The notes beneath the pieces are model-generated. The model saw only the letters and a list, made by a program, of their open reading frames with translations, was not told the DNA's origin and made no database searches. DNA of 64,000 nt, from assembly GCF_040359615.1 (NCBI RefSeq), contig NZ_CP132942.1, positions 1,178,001 to 1,242,000 on the forward strand, given 5' to 3'. This DNA comes from Tunturibacter psychrotolerans. GTDB lineage: Bacteria; Acidobacteriota; Terriglobia; Terriglobales; Acidobacteriaceae. This document shows, one piece after another, positions 33,688 to 42,048 of this stretch. How positions within the stretch are numbered: position 1 is the first letter of the stretch; each line of letters opens with the position of its first letter. Made by a program: the position numbers and the translations under genes.

Positions 33688-34743
33688 ATGTCTTCTGCTT
33701 CTACAACTGCCGCTGTGAATGGCAGACGTCCGATGGGTGCCAAGCGCCGCTTGAAGGCAGTGACGCGCAAGCTGCGCGAGCTGAGTTCAATCGGTTCTGC
33801 GATGATGTCGACCGGGCACCCGTATATGGCGCACATTGTGCCGATGCGGCGGTGCAACCTGGCTTGTACGTACTGCAACGAGTATGACGATCACTCGCCC
33901 CCGGTTCCGCTGGACGAGATGCTGCGCCGCATCGACCATCTGGGGCGGCTGGGGACTTCGGTGATCACGATCTCGGGTGGTGAGCCGTTGCTGCATCCGG
34001 AGCTGGATCAGATTATTGCGCGGATCAGGAAGACGGGCGCGATTGCCGGAATGATCACGAATGGCTATCTGCTGATGCCGGATCGGATCGAGCGGCTAAA
34101 CAAGGCCGGGCTCGATCATATGCAGATTTCGATCGATAACGTGATGCCGGATGAAGTTTCGAAGAAGAGTCTGAAGGTGTTGGATAAGAAGCTGCAGATG
34201 CTGGCTGAACACGCTGACTTTCATGTGAATATCAATTCGGTGGTCGGTGGCGGTATCGCGAATCCGAACGATGCACTGACGGTGAGCGAGCGCGCGCTGG
34301 CGCTTGGGTTCAGCTCGACCATCGGGATTATTCACGATGGCAGCGGGCAGTTGAAGCCGCTGGGCGATGCGGAGCGCAGTGTTTGGGACAAGGTGCGGAA
34401 CCTGACGCGGCGAAGCTATTCGCGGTTCAATCACTTTCAGGAGGCGATTGCCAACGGGAAGACGAACGATTGGCGATGCCGTGCGGGCGGTAGGTATTTG
34501 TATATCTGCGAGAACGGGCTGGTGCACTATTGCAGCCAGCAGCGTGGGTATCCTGCGGTGCCGCTGGCTCAGTACCAGACGGCTGATGTGAAGCGGGAGT
34601 TTTTGACGGAGAAGAGCTGCGCTCCGAGCTGCACGATCAGTTGCGTGCACCAAGTGAGCTACATCGATCACTGGCGCGCTCCGCAGACTTCGTCGGTGAC
34701 ACCGGGAGCTTCGGGCAATAGCGAGCTGGTGCAGATTAGTTGA
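33688..34743 (+). CDS. Radical SAM protein with C-terminal cysteine cluster
   Basis: 351 residues from ATG 33688; ATG 33637 lies 51 bases further up. The CxxxCxxC cluster is Cys56-Cys60-Cys63 (RRCNLACTYC). The SAM-binding motif is TISGGEPLLHPEL. A barrel of about 200 residues follows, with MQISIDNVMPDEVSKKS. Six or more cysteines near the C-terminus (ICENGLVHYCSQQRG, CAPSCTISCVHQ) could hold one or two auxiliary [4Fe-4S] clusters, as in SPASM/Twitch proteins. SPASM enzymes often modify peptides; HpnH-like hopanoid enzymes are another possibility. No small precursor-peptide gene is evident nearby. Confidence 0.85.
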   Translation: MSSASTTAAVNGRRPMGAKRRLKAVTRKLRELSSIGSAMMSTGHPYMAHIVPMRRCNLACTYCNEYDDHSPPVPLDEMLRRIDHLGRLGTSVITISGGEPLLHPELDQIIARIRKTGAIAGMITNGYLLMPDRIERLNKAGLDHMQISIDNVMPDEVSKKSLKVLDKKLQMLAEHADFHVNINSVVGGGIANPNDALTVSERALALGFSSTIGIIHDGSGQLKPLGDAERSVWDKVRNLTRRSYSRFNHFQEAIANGKTNDWRCRAGGRYLYICENGLVHYCSQQRGYPAVPLAQYQTADVKREFLTEKSCAPSCTISCVHQVSYIDHWRAPQTSSVTPGASGNSELVQIS

Positions 34744-34827
34744 TCGTGTGGGTGGAGTTGTTGGTGAGGTTGTAACTGACAACATCTGGCGATTGCCTCA
34801 GTTCGTAAATTGGCGGATGCTGTTGGG

Positions 34828-35508
34828 ATGATGGATTCGGGGCGGCTTGGGCTAGGTCGATTTTTTCTTGGGTTTGCTTTGGTGGTTGGAGTGGGCTTGC
34901 CTGCTGGTGGGCAGACGGGCACACAGGGTGTGACGCAGCGGCCGACGAGCACACCTTACTCGGGCGACCTTTCCATCTTTGAGTATCCGGACAGGGATAA
35001 GAAGCTGCAGATCGATCGCGTGATGGATCTCCTGGGGATTGTGCAGGGGAAGAACGTCGCGGATATCGGTGCGGGCTCGGGCTGGTTTACGGTGCGTGCG
35101 GCGCGCAGGGTGGGACCGACGGGCGCGGTGCTCGCAGAGGATATCAATCCGCTGGCGATTGAATACATCGGGAAGAGAGCTGTGAAGGAGAATCTGTCGA
35201 ATGTGCGGACGGTCCTGGGGAGTGCTGATGATCCGCGGCTGCCAACGGGGAGCGTGGACGCGGTGCTGATGCTGAAGGTGTATCACGAGATTGCGCATCC
35301 GGTGCCGACGATGAAGGTGCTGCAGAAGGCGCTACGGCAGGGGGCGAAGGTGGGGATCATCGACCGCAATGGCAACGGAGCGGATCATGGATTGAACCAG
35401 GATGTCGTAGTGACAGAGATGGGTGAGGCTGGGTACAAGCTGGTGGGGACCTTCGATTTTACGAAGGCGGACAAGGAAGATTATTTCCTGATCTTTCAGG
35501 TCCGGTAG
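34828..35508 (+). CDS. Exported class I SAM-dependent methyltransferase-like protein
   Basis: 226 residues from ATG 34828 or 34831; an earlier TTG (34810) is also open. The N-terminus looks like a signal peptide (GRFFLGFALVVGVGLPAGG). The methyltransferase core has motif I VADIGAGSGWFTVRAARRVG, a post-I acidic loop AVLAEDINPLAIEYIG and VDAVLMLKVYHEIAHPVPTM. This resembles COG4798 'predicted methyltransferases', which also carry signal peptides. SAM is not known to be abundant in the periplasm, so either the leader is not cleaved or the fold has another role. Confidence 0.82.
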   Translation: MMDSGRLGLGRFFLGFALVVGVGLPAGGQTGTQGVTQRPTSTPYSGDLSIFEYPDRDKKLQIDRVMDLLGIVQGKNVADIGAGSGWFTVRAARRVGPTGAVLAEDINPLAIEYIGKRAVKENLSNVRTVLGSADDPRLPTGSVDAVLMLKVYHEIAHPVPTMKVLQKALRQGAKVGIIDRNGNGADHGLNQDVVVTEMGEAGYKLVGTFDFTKADKEDYFLIFQVR

Positions 35509-35550
35509 AGCGGGCGGCTTCGGTAAAACGGAGAAGGCAGCGCTCGTGAA

Positions 35551-36117
35551 TTATTTTGTCGGGTCGATGAGTCTAAGGCCGCTTGGATCGTCGCGCTTGT
35601 TGAGGGGTGTGTCCTCGGCGGTGACGAACACCTCGAGCGTCGGGTTGACCCAGGCTTCAAAGAGATGACCGCCTGCGGTGGTTCCGTCTCGTCTACTGAG
35701 CACGACGTGGGTGTGAATGATCGGTTTGGACTGGAAGGTGGCAATGTCGCCGATCATGGAGACGACCTCGACCTGCTCGTTGACCGGCAGGGGATGGTAG
35801 AGTTTGCGGTCGAGATCGAACCATGCGGTGAGGGCGCTCGAGACCGCGCCGATGCCAGTGAAATGTGCGTCGCCGACGTGATATTGCTTGGCGAAGTCGG
35901 TAAGGCCGCTGAGGACTTCGTCGCCTTTGCCGAAGATCACAGCGAAGGTACGTTCGCCCTTTTGCTGGCTTACCAGCTTCACCTGCATGTGGGGCGCGAG
36001 GCCAGTTGGCACCGGCCGAGTGGGCTGAATGAACTCTGGAGAGCTCTGTTGGGCGTTAGTTGCAGTGACAATCGCTGTGAGCAGCAGGCCCGAGAGAAGA
36101 CGCTGAGCTCTGGTCAT
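35551..36117 (-). CDS. Secreted PPC/DUF296-domain protein
   Basis: 188 residues from ATG 36117; the frame is open to 36342 but overlaps the upstream gene. A signal peptide (LLSGLLLTAIVTATNAQQ) precedes a complete PPC domain: LVSQQKGERTFAVIFGKGDE, HFTGIGAVSSALTAWFD, VVSMIGDIATFQSKPIIHTH and TTAGGHLFEAWVNPTLEVFV. The histidine run HTHVVLSRRDGTTAGGHLF can bind a metal. In plants this domain sits in AHL nuclear proteins; bacterial forms are trimers of unknown role. It follows the DsbA-like gene after 4 bases, so they form an operon. Confidence 0.85.
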   Translation of the reverse strand: MTRAQRLLSGLLLTAIVTATNAQQSSPEFIQPTRPVPTGLAPHMQVKLVSQQKGERTFAVIFGKGDEVLSGLTDFAKQYHVGDAHFTGIGAVSSALTAWFDLDRKLYHPLPVNEQVEVVSMIGDIATFQSKPIIHTHVVLSRRDGTTAGGHLFEAWVNPTLEVFVTAEDTPLNKRDDPSGLRLIDPTK

Positions 36118-36121
36118 CGAT

Positions 36122-36763
36122 CTATCGCTTGGCTGTGGTGGTCTTTGGTTTGGCCGCTGCCGCGGGGGCGGGATTTTCCGCGATTGCGGTGTCGAGCATG
36201 GCGTAGAGCTGGGTGACGTCGCTGACCTCGGTATATCCCTTCTGGGTAACGATGAAGATGGTCGGTGTCTTGGTGAGGCCGACGCGCTCGCCCAGGGTTT
36301 GGTCGGCGTGAACCTCGGCGGCGAAGAGGCCGTTGGGGTCAATGACGAATGGCATTACCTTACCGTGAGATTGGAAATATTTTTGCGTGAAGGCGTTGAG
36401 ATCTTCCTTCGAGGCGATGGACATCTGGTTGGCGAAGACAGCGCGACGATAGTCCTCAGCGAACTGGGGGGAGATCTTGTCCTGCATATAGCGGGCCGTG
36501 ACGGCGGCGTCGAAGCTCCAGATGTGCATGCGGAGGGGGAAGTCGTGGCGGACGAGGGGAATTTTGTATTTGTCGACAGCCGCGTGCACGATGGGGAAGG
36601 CGTGGGCGCAGGCGGGGCATTCGAGGTCTTCAAACTCGTAGATGGCGACGGGGGAGCCCTTAGGGGCGCGGAGCATGGACGTGTCTTTGAAGCCCTGAGC
36701 AAAGGTCGGAATGCTGGCCGGAAGGGCGAGGAACAGGGCTGCTGCGAGAAGGATGCGGTTCAT
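36122..36763 (-). CDS. DsbA-like periplasmic thiol-disulphide oxidoreductase
   Basis: 213 residues from ATG 36763. Signal peptide ILLAAALFLALPASIPTFAQ. The thioredoxin fold has the active site ECPACAHAFPIV (CPAC), an inserted helical region and the cis-Pro segment TKTPTIFIVTQKGYTEVSD. It matches the 'thioredoxin_4' DsbA group that oxidises or isomerises exported proteins. The C-terminus is a short Ala/Pro/Lys tail. It is the first gene of a pair with the secreted PPC protein, which may be its substrate, though the mature PPC protein has no obvious cysteine pair. Confidence 0.88.
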   Translation of the reverse strand: MNRILLAAALFLALPASIPTFAQGFKDTSMLRAPKGSPVAIYEFEDLECPACAHAFPIVHAAVDKYKIPLVRHDFPLRMHIWSFDAAVTARYMQDKISPQFAEDYRRAVFANQMSIASKEDLNAFTQKYFQSHGKVMPFVIDPNGLFAAEVHADQTLGERVGLTKTPTIFIVTQKGYTEVSDVTQLYAMLDTAIAENPAPAAAAKPKTTTAKR

Positions 36764-36874
36764 TGGTATAAGACGCATAAGATTATCTTTTGTATTTTAG
36801 CTGACGGCGGGGGTTGGACGGTTTTCCTCGAATTTCTGCATCGGGAGGGGAGTGTGGCACTCTAATAGAAGAGC

Positions 36875-38326
36875 ATGAAATCCCTTACTAGAAGATTGAG
36901 AGAAGCGAAGGCGTGGCCTCTGGCGCTGATCTTGTGCGGTCCACTAGCTGGCGCGCAGACTCAGAGTGCGGATCTGCCTTCGGCTCCTACGCCCAACGCC
37001 GTGAAGTTTCCGGGTGGGGTGTTGGTCGAGCAGGGGACGCCGGGGGCGCTGCCGCTGAGCCTTGATGATGCGATCGCCCGCGGAGAGAAGCGCAACCTGC
37101 AGATGCTGCTGGCGGTACAGAATGAGCGAAGTGTGCGGGGCCAGGTGCTGACCGCCGAGAATAGTTTGCTGCCGAGCTTGACGGCCAAGGGGAACATCGA
37201 GGCGCAGGAGATTAACCTTGCGGCCCAGGGATTCAAGGCTTCCGCTCTGGAGGAGTTCGGGATTTTGCCGGGGTCCTTCAGTACGATTGTCAAGGTGAAT
37301 ACAGCTTCGGCACAGATGAGCCTGAATCAGCAGCTCTTCAATGTGCCGGCCTATTATCTCTACCGGTCGGCTCAGCAGGCTTCGAAGGCGGCGAATCTTA
37401 CGACGCTGAACCAAGAGGATAGCGTGGTCCTTTCGGTGGGCACGCAGTATCTGCTGGCGCTGGCGGATGCTTCGCAGATTGCGAATGCGCAGGCTTTGGA
37501 GAAGGCTGACGAAGTGGCGTATGAGCAGGCGAAAGCTTCGCACGAAGCGGGCGTTGGGACCAATCTGGATGAGCTGCGTGCCCGGGTTCAGCTGCAGACG
37601 CAGCAACAGGCGCTTATCAATGACGAAAACGCGTTTGCGAAGGACAAGATTGCACTGAATCGGTTGATAGCGTTGCCGGCCGATCAAGACATTACGCTCA
37701 CGGATACTGCGCCTTATGGGGAGTTTGCGCAGTTGCCGCTGGAGGATGCAAAGAAGCTGGCGTATGAGCGGCGGAAGGATCTGCTGAGTCTTCAGGCGCA
37801 GCTCGAGGTTGCGGTGAAGGCGCGAAAGGCGGTGCGGGCTGAGCGGCTGCCGGTGCTTTCTTTCGACGGGTACTATGGCGTGCTCGGTGAGATCGGGTCG
37901 CTTTATCACGGTGTGTTTACGGCGACAGGTAAGGTGAGCGTGCCGGTGTTCCAGGAAGGGCAGCTTCGCGGCGAGAGTGAGGTGGCGGATGCGCAGATGA
38001 TCGGGCTAAGGCATCAGATCGAGTCGTTGCGCGTGACGATTGAGCAGCAGATACGGTCAGCGATGCTGGACGTTCAGTCGTCGAACGATCTGGTGAAGGT
38101 GGCCAAGAGCAACGTAGATCTCGCGACGCAGGAGTTGCAGGATGCGACCGATCGTTTCTCGGCTGGCGTAGATGACAACCTGCCGGTTGTGGAGGCTCAG
38201 GCGACGTTGGCGCAGGCGCAGAGCACGCTGGTGAATACGCTTTATCAGTACAACCAGTCGAAGCTGCGGCTGGCGCGGAATACCGGCGTGGTGGAGTCGC
38301 AGTATAAGGTTTATCTGGGCCGATAA
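36875..38326 (+). CDS. TolC-family outer-membrane efflux protein
   Basis: 483 residues. Signal peptide PLALILCGPLAGAQ. Two repeated alpha-helical hairpin modules follow, typical of TolC/OEP: SLDDAIARGEKRNLQMLLAV, SLNQQLFNVPAYYLYRSAQQ and EAGVGTNLDELRARVQLQTQ in the first half, and LAYERRKDLLSLQAQLEVAV, RFSAGVDDNLPVVEAQATLA in the second. It would form the outer-membrane trimeric channel of an RND or MFS efflux system. No adaptor or RND pump gene is adjacent; the MFS gene at 38980 lies two genes on, and is of a type that does not normally use TolC. Confidence 0.9.
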   Translation: MKSLTRRLREAKAWPLALILCGPLAGAQTQSADLPSAPTPNAVKFPGGVLVEQGTPGALPLSLDDAIARGEKRNLQMLLAVQNERSVRGQVLTAENSLLPSLTAKGNIEAQEINLAAQGFKASALEEFGILPGSFSTIVKVNTASAQMSLNQQLFNVPAYYLYRSAQQASKAANLTTLNQEDSVVLSVGTQYLLALADASQIANAQALEKADEVAYEQAKASHEAGVGTNLDELRARVQLQTQQQALINDENAFAKDKIALNRLIALPADQDITLTDTAPYGEFAQLPLEDAKKLAYERRKDLLSLQAQLEVAVKARKAVRAERLPVLSFDGYYGVLGEIGSLYHGVFTATGKVSVPVFQEGQLRGESEVADAQMIGLRHQIESLRVTIEQQIRSAMLDVQSSNDLVKVAKSNVDLATQELQDATDRFSAGVDDNLPVVEAQATLAQAQSTLVNTLYQYNQSKLRLARNTGVVESQYKVYLGR

Positions 38327-38375
38327 TAGTGGGCGGGTAGGACTGCACCGATCGGCCGGTGTTAGGATTCTCCGC

Positions 38376-38900
38376 ATGAAAAACGTGGCGCATTTGCCGC
38401 CGACGCGATGGGCAGCGTGCGCTGCGCTGGGTAGTCTGCTCATGGTGAGTCCTGCGCTCTTTGCGCTTTTAAAACATTCGCATTTTCTAGCTTATGAGGG
38501 TAGTTCAGGCGAAGCTTGGCCTTCGAGGCTGCTTCGCTTGGGGCCTGCGCTGGTTGGGTTCTGCATGGCGGTGATGGCGGTGATGAGGCTGCGTGACGGC
38601 GTCAAGAGAAAGGTCTGGACGGAGCCGGAGCTAGAGACTTTACGTCGACGGACACGAAACCCAGTATGGGTTGGGGTATCGGTTGCGTTGTTCCTGCTAG
38701 GTATTGGCATTGTCGTAACGGATCATGGATCCGGACATGCTGCGTTGTTCTGTTTCTTGATTGCGCCATTGCAAATGCTGATGAACCTTGTGAACGCGAC
38801 CAAGCCGGTTGCGAACACTCCAGAACACATCGATTGGAGTGGCTCAAAGGCGATCCGATCGGACAATTGGGGTGAACCGCCTTCGGGAACTTCGAACTGA
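38376..38900 (+). CDS. Hypothetical membrane protein
   Basis: 174 residues, ATG 38376. Four hydrophobic segments (ALGSLLMVSPALFALL, LGPALVGFCMAVMAVM, VSVALFLLGIGIVV and ALFCFLIAPLQMLMNLV). A polar tail follows. No family recognised. It stands between the TolC and MFS genes on the same strand. Confidence 0.6.
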   Translation: MKNVAHLPPTRWAACAALGSLLMVSPALFALLKHSHFLAYEGSSGEAWPSRLLRLGPALVGFCMAVMAVMRLRDGVKRKVWTEPELETLRRRTRNPVWVGVSVALFLLGIGIVVTDHGSGHAALFCFLIAPLQMLMNLVNATKPVANTPEHIDWSGSKAIRSDNWGEPPSGTSN

Positions 38901-38979
38901 TTGTTGCGGAGTGGGAAAGACCGGTGGGGAAGTCTGCGTTGGTGAGACACGTTCGCGGCGAAGTGTGAAAACATAGGCT

Positions 38980-40320
38980 ATGGCGGATGGTTCGGAACGA
39001 GGGGGGCTGGCGGTCAAGAAGGATTATCGCTCAGCGTTTAAGTCGCGGGACTTTCGGCTTTATCAGACAGCGCGTTTGATGGTCATTCTGGGGGCGGAGG
39101 CGCAGTCGGTCGCGGTGGCGTGGCAGGTGTACGCGCTGACGCACTCGGCATTGGATCTTGGGTATACGGGGCTGGCGCTCTTTCTGCCAGGGTTGTTTGT
39201 GATGCTTGCTGCGGGGCATGCTGCGGACCGGTATGACCGGCGGAAGATCATCCTGCTCTGTTATGGGTTACAGGCTTGTTGTACGGGTGTGCTGTTGTGG
39301 CTGTCTTTAAGTGCGACGGCGTTGCAGCATGGGCGGGTGTGGCCGATCTATGCGGTACTGGTGGGGATTGGATTGGGCAGGGCGTTCAGCGGGCCGGCGG
39401 CGAGCGCTATGCTTCCGAGCCTGGTGCCGAAGGAAGATTTTGTGAACGCGGTGACGTGGGGCGCGACGGTCTTCCAGATTGCGAATATGTCGGGGCCTGC
39501 GGTGGGGGGACTCTTATTTACCTTGCCGCTGGCCGGTGTCGCGGCGGTGTGTAATGGCGCTCCGCTGGTCTATAGCTTCACGCTGCTGATGCTGCTGGGA
39601 TTCATCGTGTTGGTCAGCATGATTCGGGCGAAGATGGTGACGACCGAAAAGAAGGCCTTCAGCATGAAGACGGTGTTGGCTGGGCTTGAATACGTTTGGC
39701 GCGCGAAGCTGCTGCTGGGGTCGATCTCGCTGGATCTGTTTGCTGTACTGTTGGGTGGTGCAACGGCGCTGTTGCCGATCTTTGCTACCGATATTCTTCA
39801 TGCTGGACCGCGGGGGCTTGGACTGTTGCGTGCGATGCCTTCGGTTGGGGCGCTGGCAGTTTCTCTGTTGATGGTGGTGCGGCCGATTAAGCGTAAGGCC
39901 GGATTGACAATGCTGGTGTGCGTCGGAATCTTCGGCGCTGCGACGGTGGTGTTCGGGTTGTCGAAGAGTATCTACCTGAGTGCGGCTGCGCTGGTGATTG
40001 TCGGCGCGAGCGACATGGTGAGTGTGGTGGTTCGGTCGAGCGTGCTGCAGTTGGCGACGCCGCCCGAGATGCGTGGGCGGGTGAGTGCGGTGAACTGGTT
40101 GTTCATCGGAGCGTCGAACGAGTTTGGCGAGTTTGAAAGCGGCGTGACGGCGCAGTGGTGGGGCGCGGTGCGAGCGGTGGTGATTGGTGGAATCGGGTCG
40201 ATGCTGGTGACGGCTTCTGCGGCTGGGCTGTTTCCTGAACTGCGCAATGCGGACGCCCTGTCGGCGGAGGCATTGATGCGGAAGGATTTGGAGTTGAGTG
40301 TCGCGGAGCCGGTAGATTAG
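38980..40320 (+). CDS. MFS transporter (DHA3/EntS-like)
   Basis: 446 residues, about 12 membrane helices. Characteristic loops: YRSAFKSRDFRLYQTARL, a marker of the MFS_3/enterobactin-exporter branch; AAGHAADRYDRRKIILLCYG between helices 2 and 3; and ELATPPEMRGR-like VLQLATPPEMRGRVSAV. This group exports siderophores, macrolides and other amphiphiles. Its substrate is unknown. It lies with a TolC gene and a second MFS of the same branch is at 60403. Confidence 0.88.
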   Translation: MADGSERGGLAVKKDYRSAFKSRDFRLYQTARLMVILGAEAQSVAVAWQVYALTHSALDLGYTGLALFLPGLFVMLAAGHAADRYDRRKIILLCYGLQACCTGVLLWLSLSATALQHGRVWPIYAVLVGIGLGRAFSGPAASAMLPSLVPKEDFVNAVTWGATVFQIANMSGPAVGGLLFTLPLAGVAAVCNGAPLVYSFTLLMLLGFIVLVSMIRAKMVTTEKKAFSMKTVLAGLEYVWRAKLLLGSISLDLFAVLLGGATALLPIFATDILHAGPRGLGLLRAMPSVGALAVSLLMVVRPIKRKAGLTMLVCVGIFGAATVVFGLSKSIYLSAAALVIVGASDMVSVVVRSSVLQLATPPEMRGRVSAVNWLFIGASNEFGEFESGVTAQWWGAVRAVVIGGIGSMLVTASAAGLFPELRNADALSAEALMRKDLELSVAEPVD

Positions 40321-40351
40321 AGTGCTGTGATTGGGTTCTTGAGGAGAGTCG

Positions 40352-41095
40352 ATGCAGAATGGGGCTAAGGCGGCGATCGGGGCAACTGTTGTGTTGTTGC
40401 TGGCGGTGGGGATTCGGGTGGGTTTGATCTACCGGGAGCGGAATGCCCCGGACAACTCGGTGAAGGCACCGGCGCGCGAGGTGATTCCTGAGGACGATCT
40501 TGTTTTTCTGAAGAAGAAGCGGCCTGATTCGCTGAAGGACATCAAGGATCTGGCGGGAACGACGGTCTGGGTATCGGCTGGCGGCCAGGTTGAATATTAT
40601 CCTTTCGTTGGGCACTCGGCGCAGTATGGGAAGGCTGCTGGAACTCTGTTGGGTGCCGAGCCGCTGGTGGTGAAAGACGCGATCGAACAGGTGGCTCCGA
40701 AGGCGGCGACATTTCGGATTCCAGGTGGCGACAAGCAAGTGCTGATGGTGTTTACGCGGCCCGATGTTGCGGGCGATACGAAGGAGTACGCGGTGCCGGC
40801 GGGATATCGGCAGGGGGGCGAGTATACGTTTTATACGGATGAGATTTTTTTCTATGACGATCCGCATGACCTGTACAAGCATTGGGGGCCGGAGATCTGG
40901 AAGGCTGTAGATGCGCACCAAGTCATTCTCGGAATGAACGAGCGGCAGGTGGAGCTTGCGCTGGGGCAGGTGAGCAAGAGTACGAGCAACACCTATGGAG
41001 ATCGCATGGTGGTGTTTGCGAATCTTGGCAAGCCGATGGCTGTGACTTTTGTGAAGAACAAGGTGACGGCGTTTCGGGCGGACCAGGGGTATTGA
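40352..41095 (+). CDS. Membrane-anchored protein with SmpA/BamE-like C-terminus
   Basis: 247 residues. The N-terminal helix (AAIGATVVLLLAVGIRVGLI) is a membrane anchor. A soluble domain of about 200 residues follows, including DLAGTTVWVSAGGQVEYYPF and FYTDEIFFYDDPHDLYKHWG. The last 55 residues (VILGMNERQVELALGQVSKS, then VTFVKNKVTAFRADQGY) fit the strand-helix-strand pattern of SmpA/OmlA (BamE-like) lipoproteins. The role is unknown. It follows the MFS gene by 31 bases. Confidence 0.65.
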   Translation: MQNGAKAAIGATVVLLLAVGIRVGLIYRERNAPDNSVKAPAREVIPEDDLVFLKKKRPDSLKDIKDLAGTTVWVSAGGQVEYYPFVGHSAQYGKAAGTLLGAEPLVVKDAIEQVAPKAATFRIPGGDKQVLMVFTRPDVAGDTKEYAVPAGYRQGGEYTFYTDEIFFYDDPHDLYKHWGPEIWKAVDAHQVILGMNERQVELALGQVSKSTSNTYGDRMVVFANLGKPMAVTFVKNKVTAFRADQGY

Positions 41096-41130
41096 TGTTG
41101 CTTAGGCGGAAGACTTAGCCAATTCTGCAT

Positions 41131-41161
41131 ACCAGCCGAATTAGCGACTGTTCCGGCTGGT
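41131..41161. terminator. Hairpin between convergent genes
   Basis: An 8-bp stem (ACCAGCCG / CGGCTGGT) with a 15-base loop lies between the convergent anchored protein and TonB-domain genes. No long T-run follows, so it is a modest terminator candidate. Confidence 0.4.
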
Positions 41162-41165
41162 GAAG

Positions 41166-41981
41166 CTATTGTATTGAGAAGGCAGTTTCGACATTGAGTT
41201 CGAATGTGACTGGTTTTCCATCTTCCATTGCGGGCGTGAAGACATATCGAGCCACGGCGGCCATCACATCTTCATCCATACCGAGGCCAAGCGGTCGACG
41301 AACACTGAGACGACTTATCTTGCCATCACTTCCTACCCATAAGTTAATGAGGACGGTGCCACTGTACTTTTTATCTTTTGCCACACTGTTGTAGTTGGGC
41401 TCGACGGAACTCACAAGCTTTGGTGGGGTGATCGCACTGGTGATCTTTTTAGGTTTTGAGCTTGGGGACGGTGAGTCGGAGTTTGCTAATGGGGCGCTGG
41501 AAGGTGGCAGAAAGTTCTTTTCCGCATAGCTTTTCCAGTAAAAGGGCATGGATGGAACCAGTTTATCGAGACCATCGACAAATACAGCATCAATGGCAGA
41601 TCCATAGTCACCACTCGGGCTTGCGGCGATCTCGATATGCACGGAAGAGTCAAGCGGAACGCGCTTTTGCTTGTCGTTTGCTAGTTCGAGGCCGACGCGG
41701 GGGCCCTCAAGGATGAGTTTGTCTGCTTTTAATTTTGCCGACTTCAGGTCGAAGCCGCAGACAGTAAAAGTGACGGTGCTGGGATTTCCGATCAGTTTGC
41801 CTTCGGAATCGAACTGCAATTTGTCTTCTCGCCAGAGTCCACGTAAATAGAAGGGCTTGTTTTTCAGCTTGGCTTTAATGTCGGCTTCGGTTGACTGCGC
41901 ATGAAGAGCAGGAATCAGGGAACAGACGAACATGTACGCAAATATGTAATGGGAGCGAGAAAAGCGCAGGATCGCGAGCAT
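41166..41981 (-). CDS. TonB C-terminal-domain protein with a signal peptide
   Basis: 271 residues. The N-terminus looks like a cleavable signal peptide (IFAYMFVCSLIPALHAQS), not the usual TonB anchor. The middle (about 30-150) is a beta-rich domain of unknown type; a Ser/Pro/Lys linker follows. The last 90 residues are the TonB C-domain: KLVSSVEPNYNSVAKDKKYS, GTVLINLWVGSDGKISRLSV and VRRPLGLGMDEDVMAAVARY. Proteins like this are common in soil acidobacteria. They may compete with true TonB or form their own complexes; function unknown. Confidence 0.82.
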   Translation of the reverse strand: MLAILRFSRSHYIFAYMFVCSLIPALHAQSTEADIKAKLKNKPFYLRGLWREDKLQFDSEGKLIGNPSTVTFTVCGFDLKSAKLKADKLILEGPRVGLELANDKQKRVPLDSSVHIEIAASPSGDYGSAIDAVFVDGLDKLVPSMPFYWKSYAEKNFLPPSSAPLANSDSPSPSSKPKKITSAITPPKLVSSVEPNYNSVAKDKKYSGTVLINLWVGSDGKISRLSVRRPLGLGMDEDVMAAVARYVFTPAMEDGKPVTFELNVETAFSIQ

Positions 41982-42048
41982 GAGTTTGAATCTAGACGAA
42001 AACTAAGTTTGCCGAAACCGTAAAATTGATATGCGTAGTACTGAGGCT

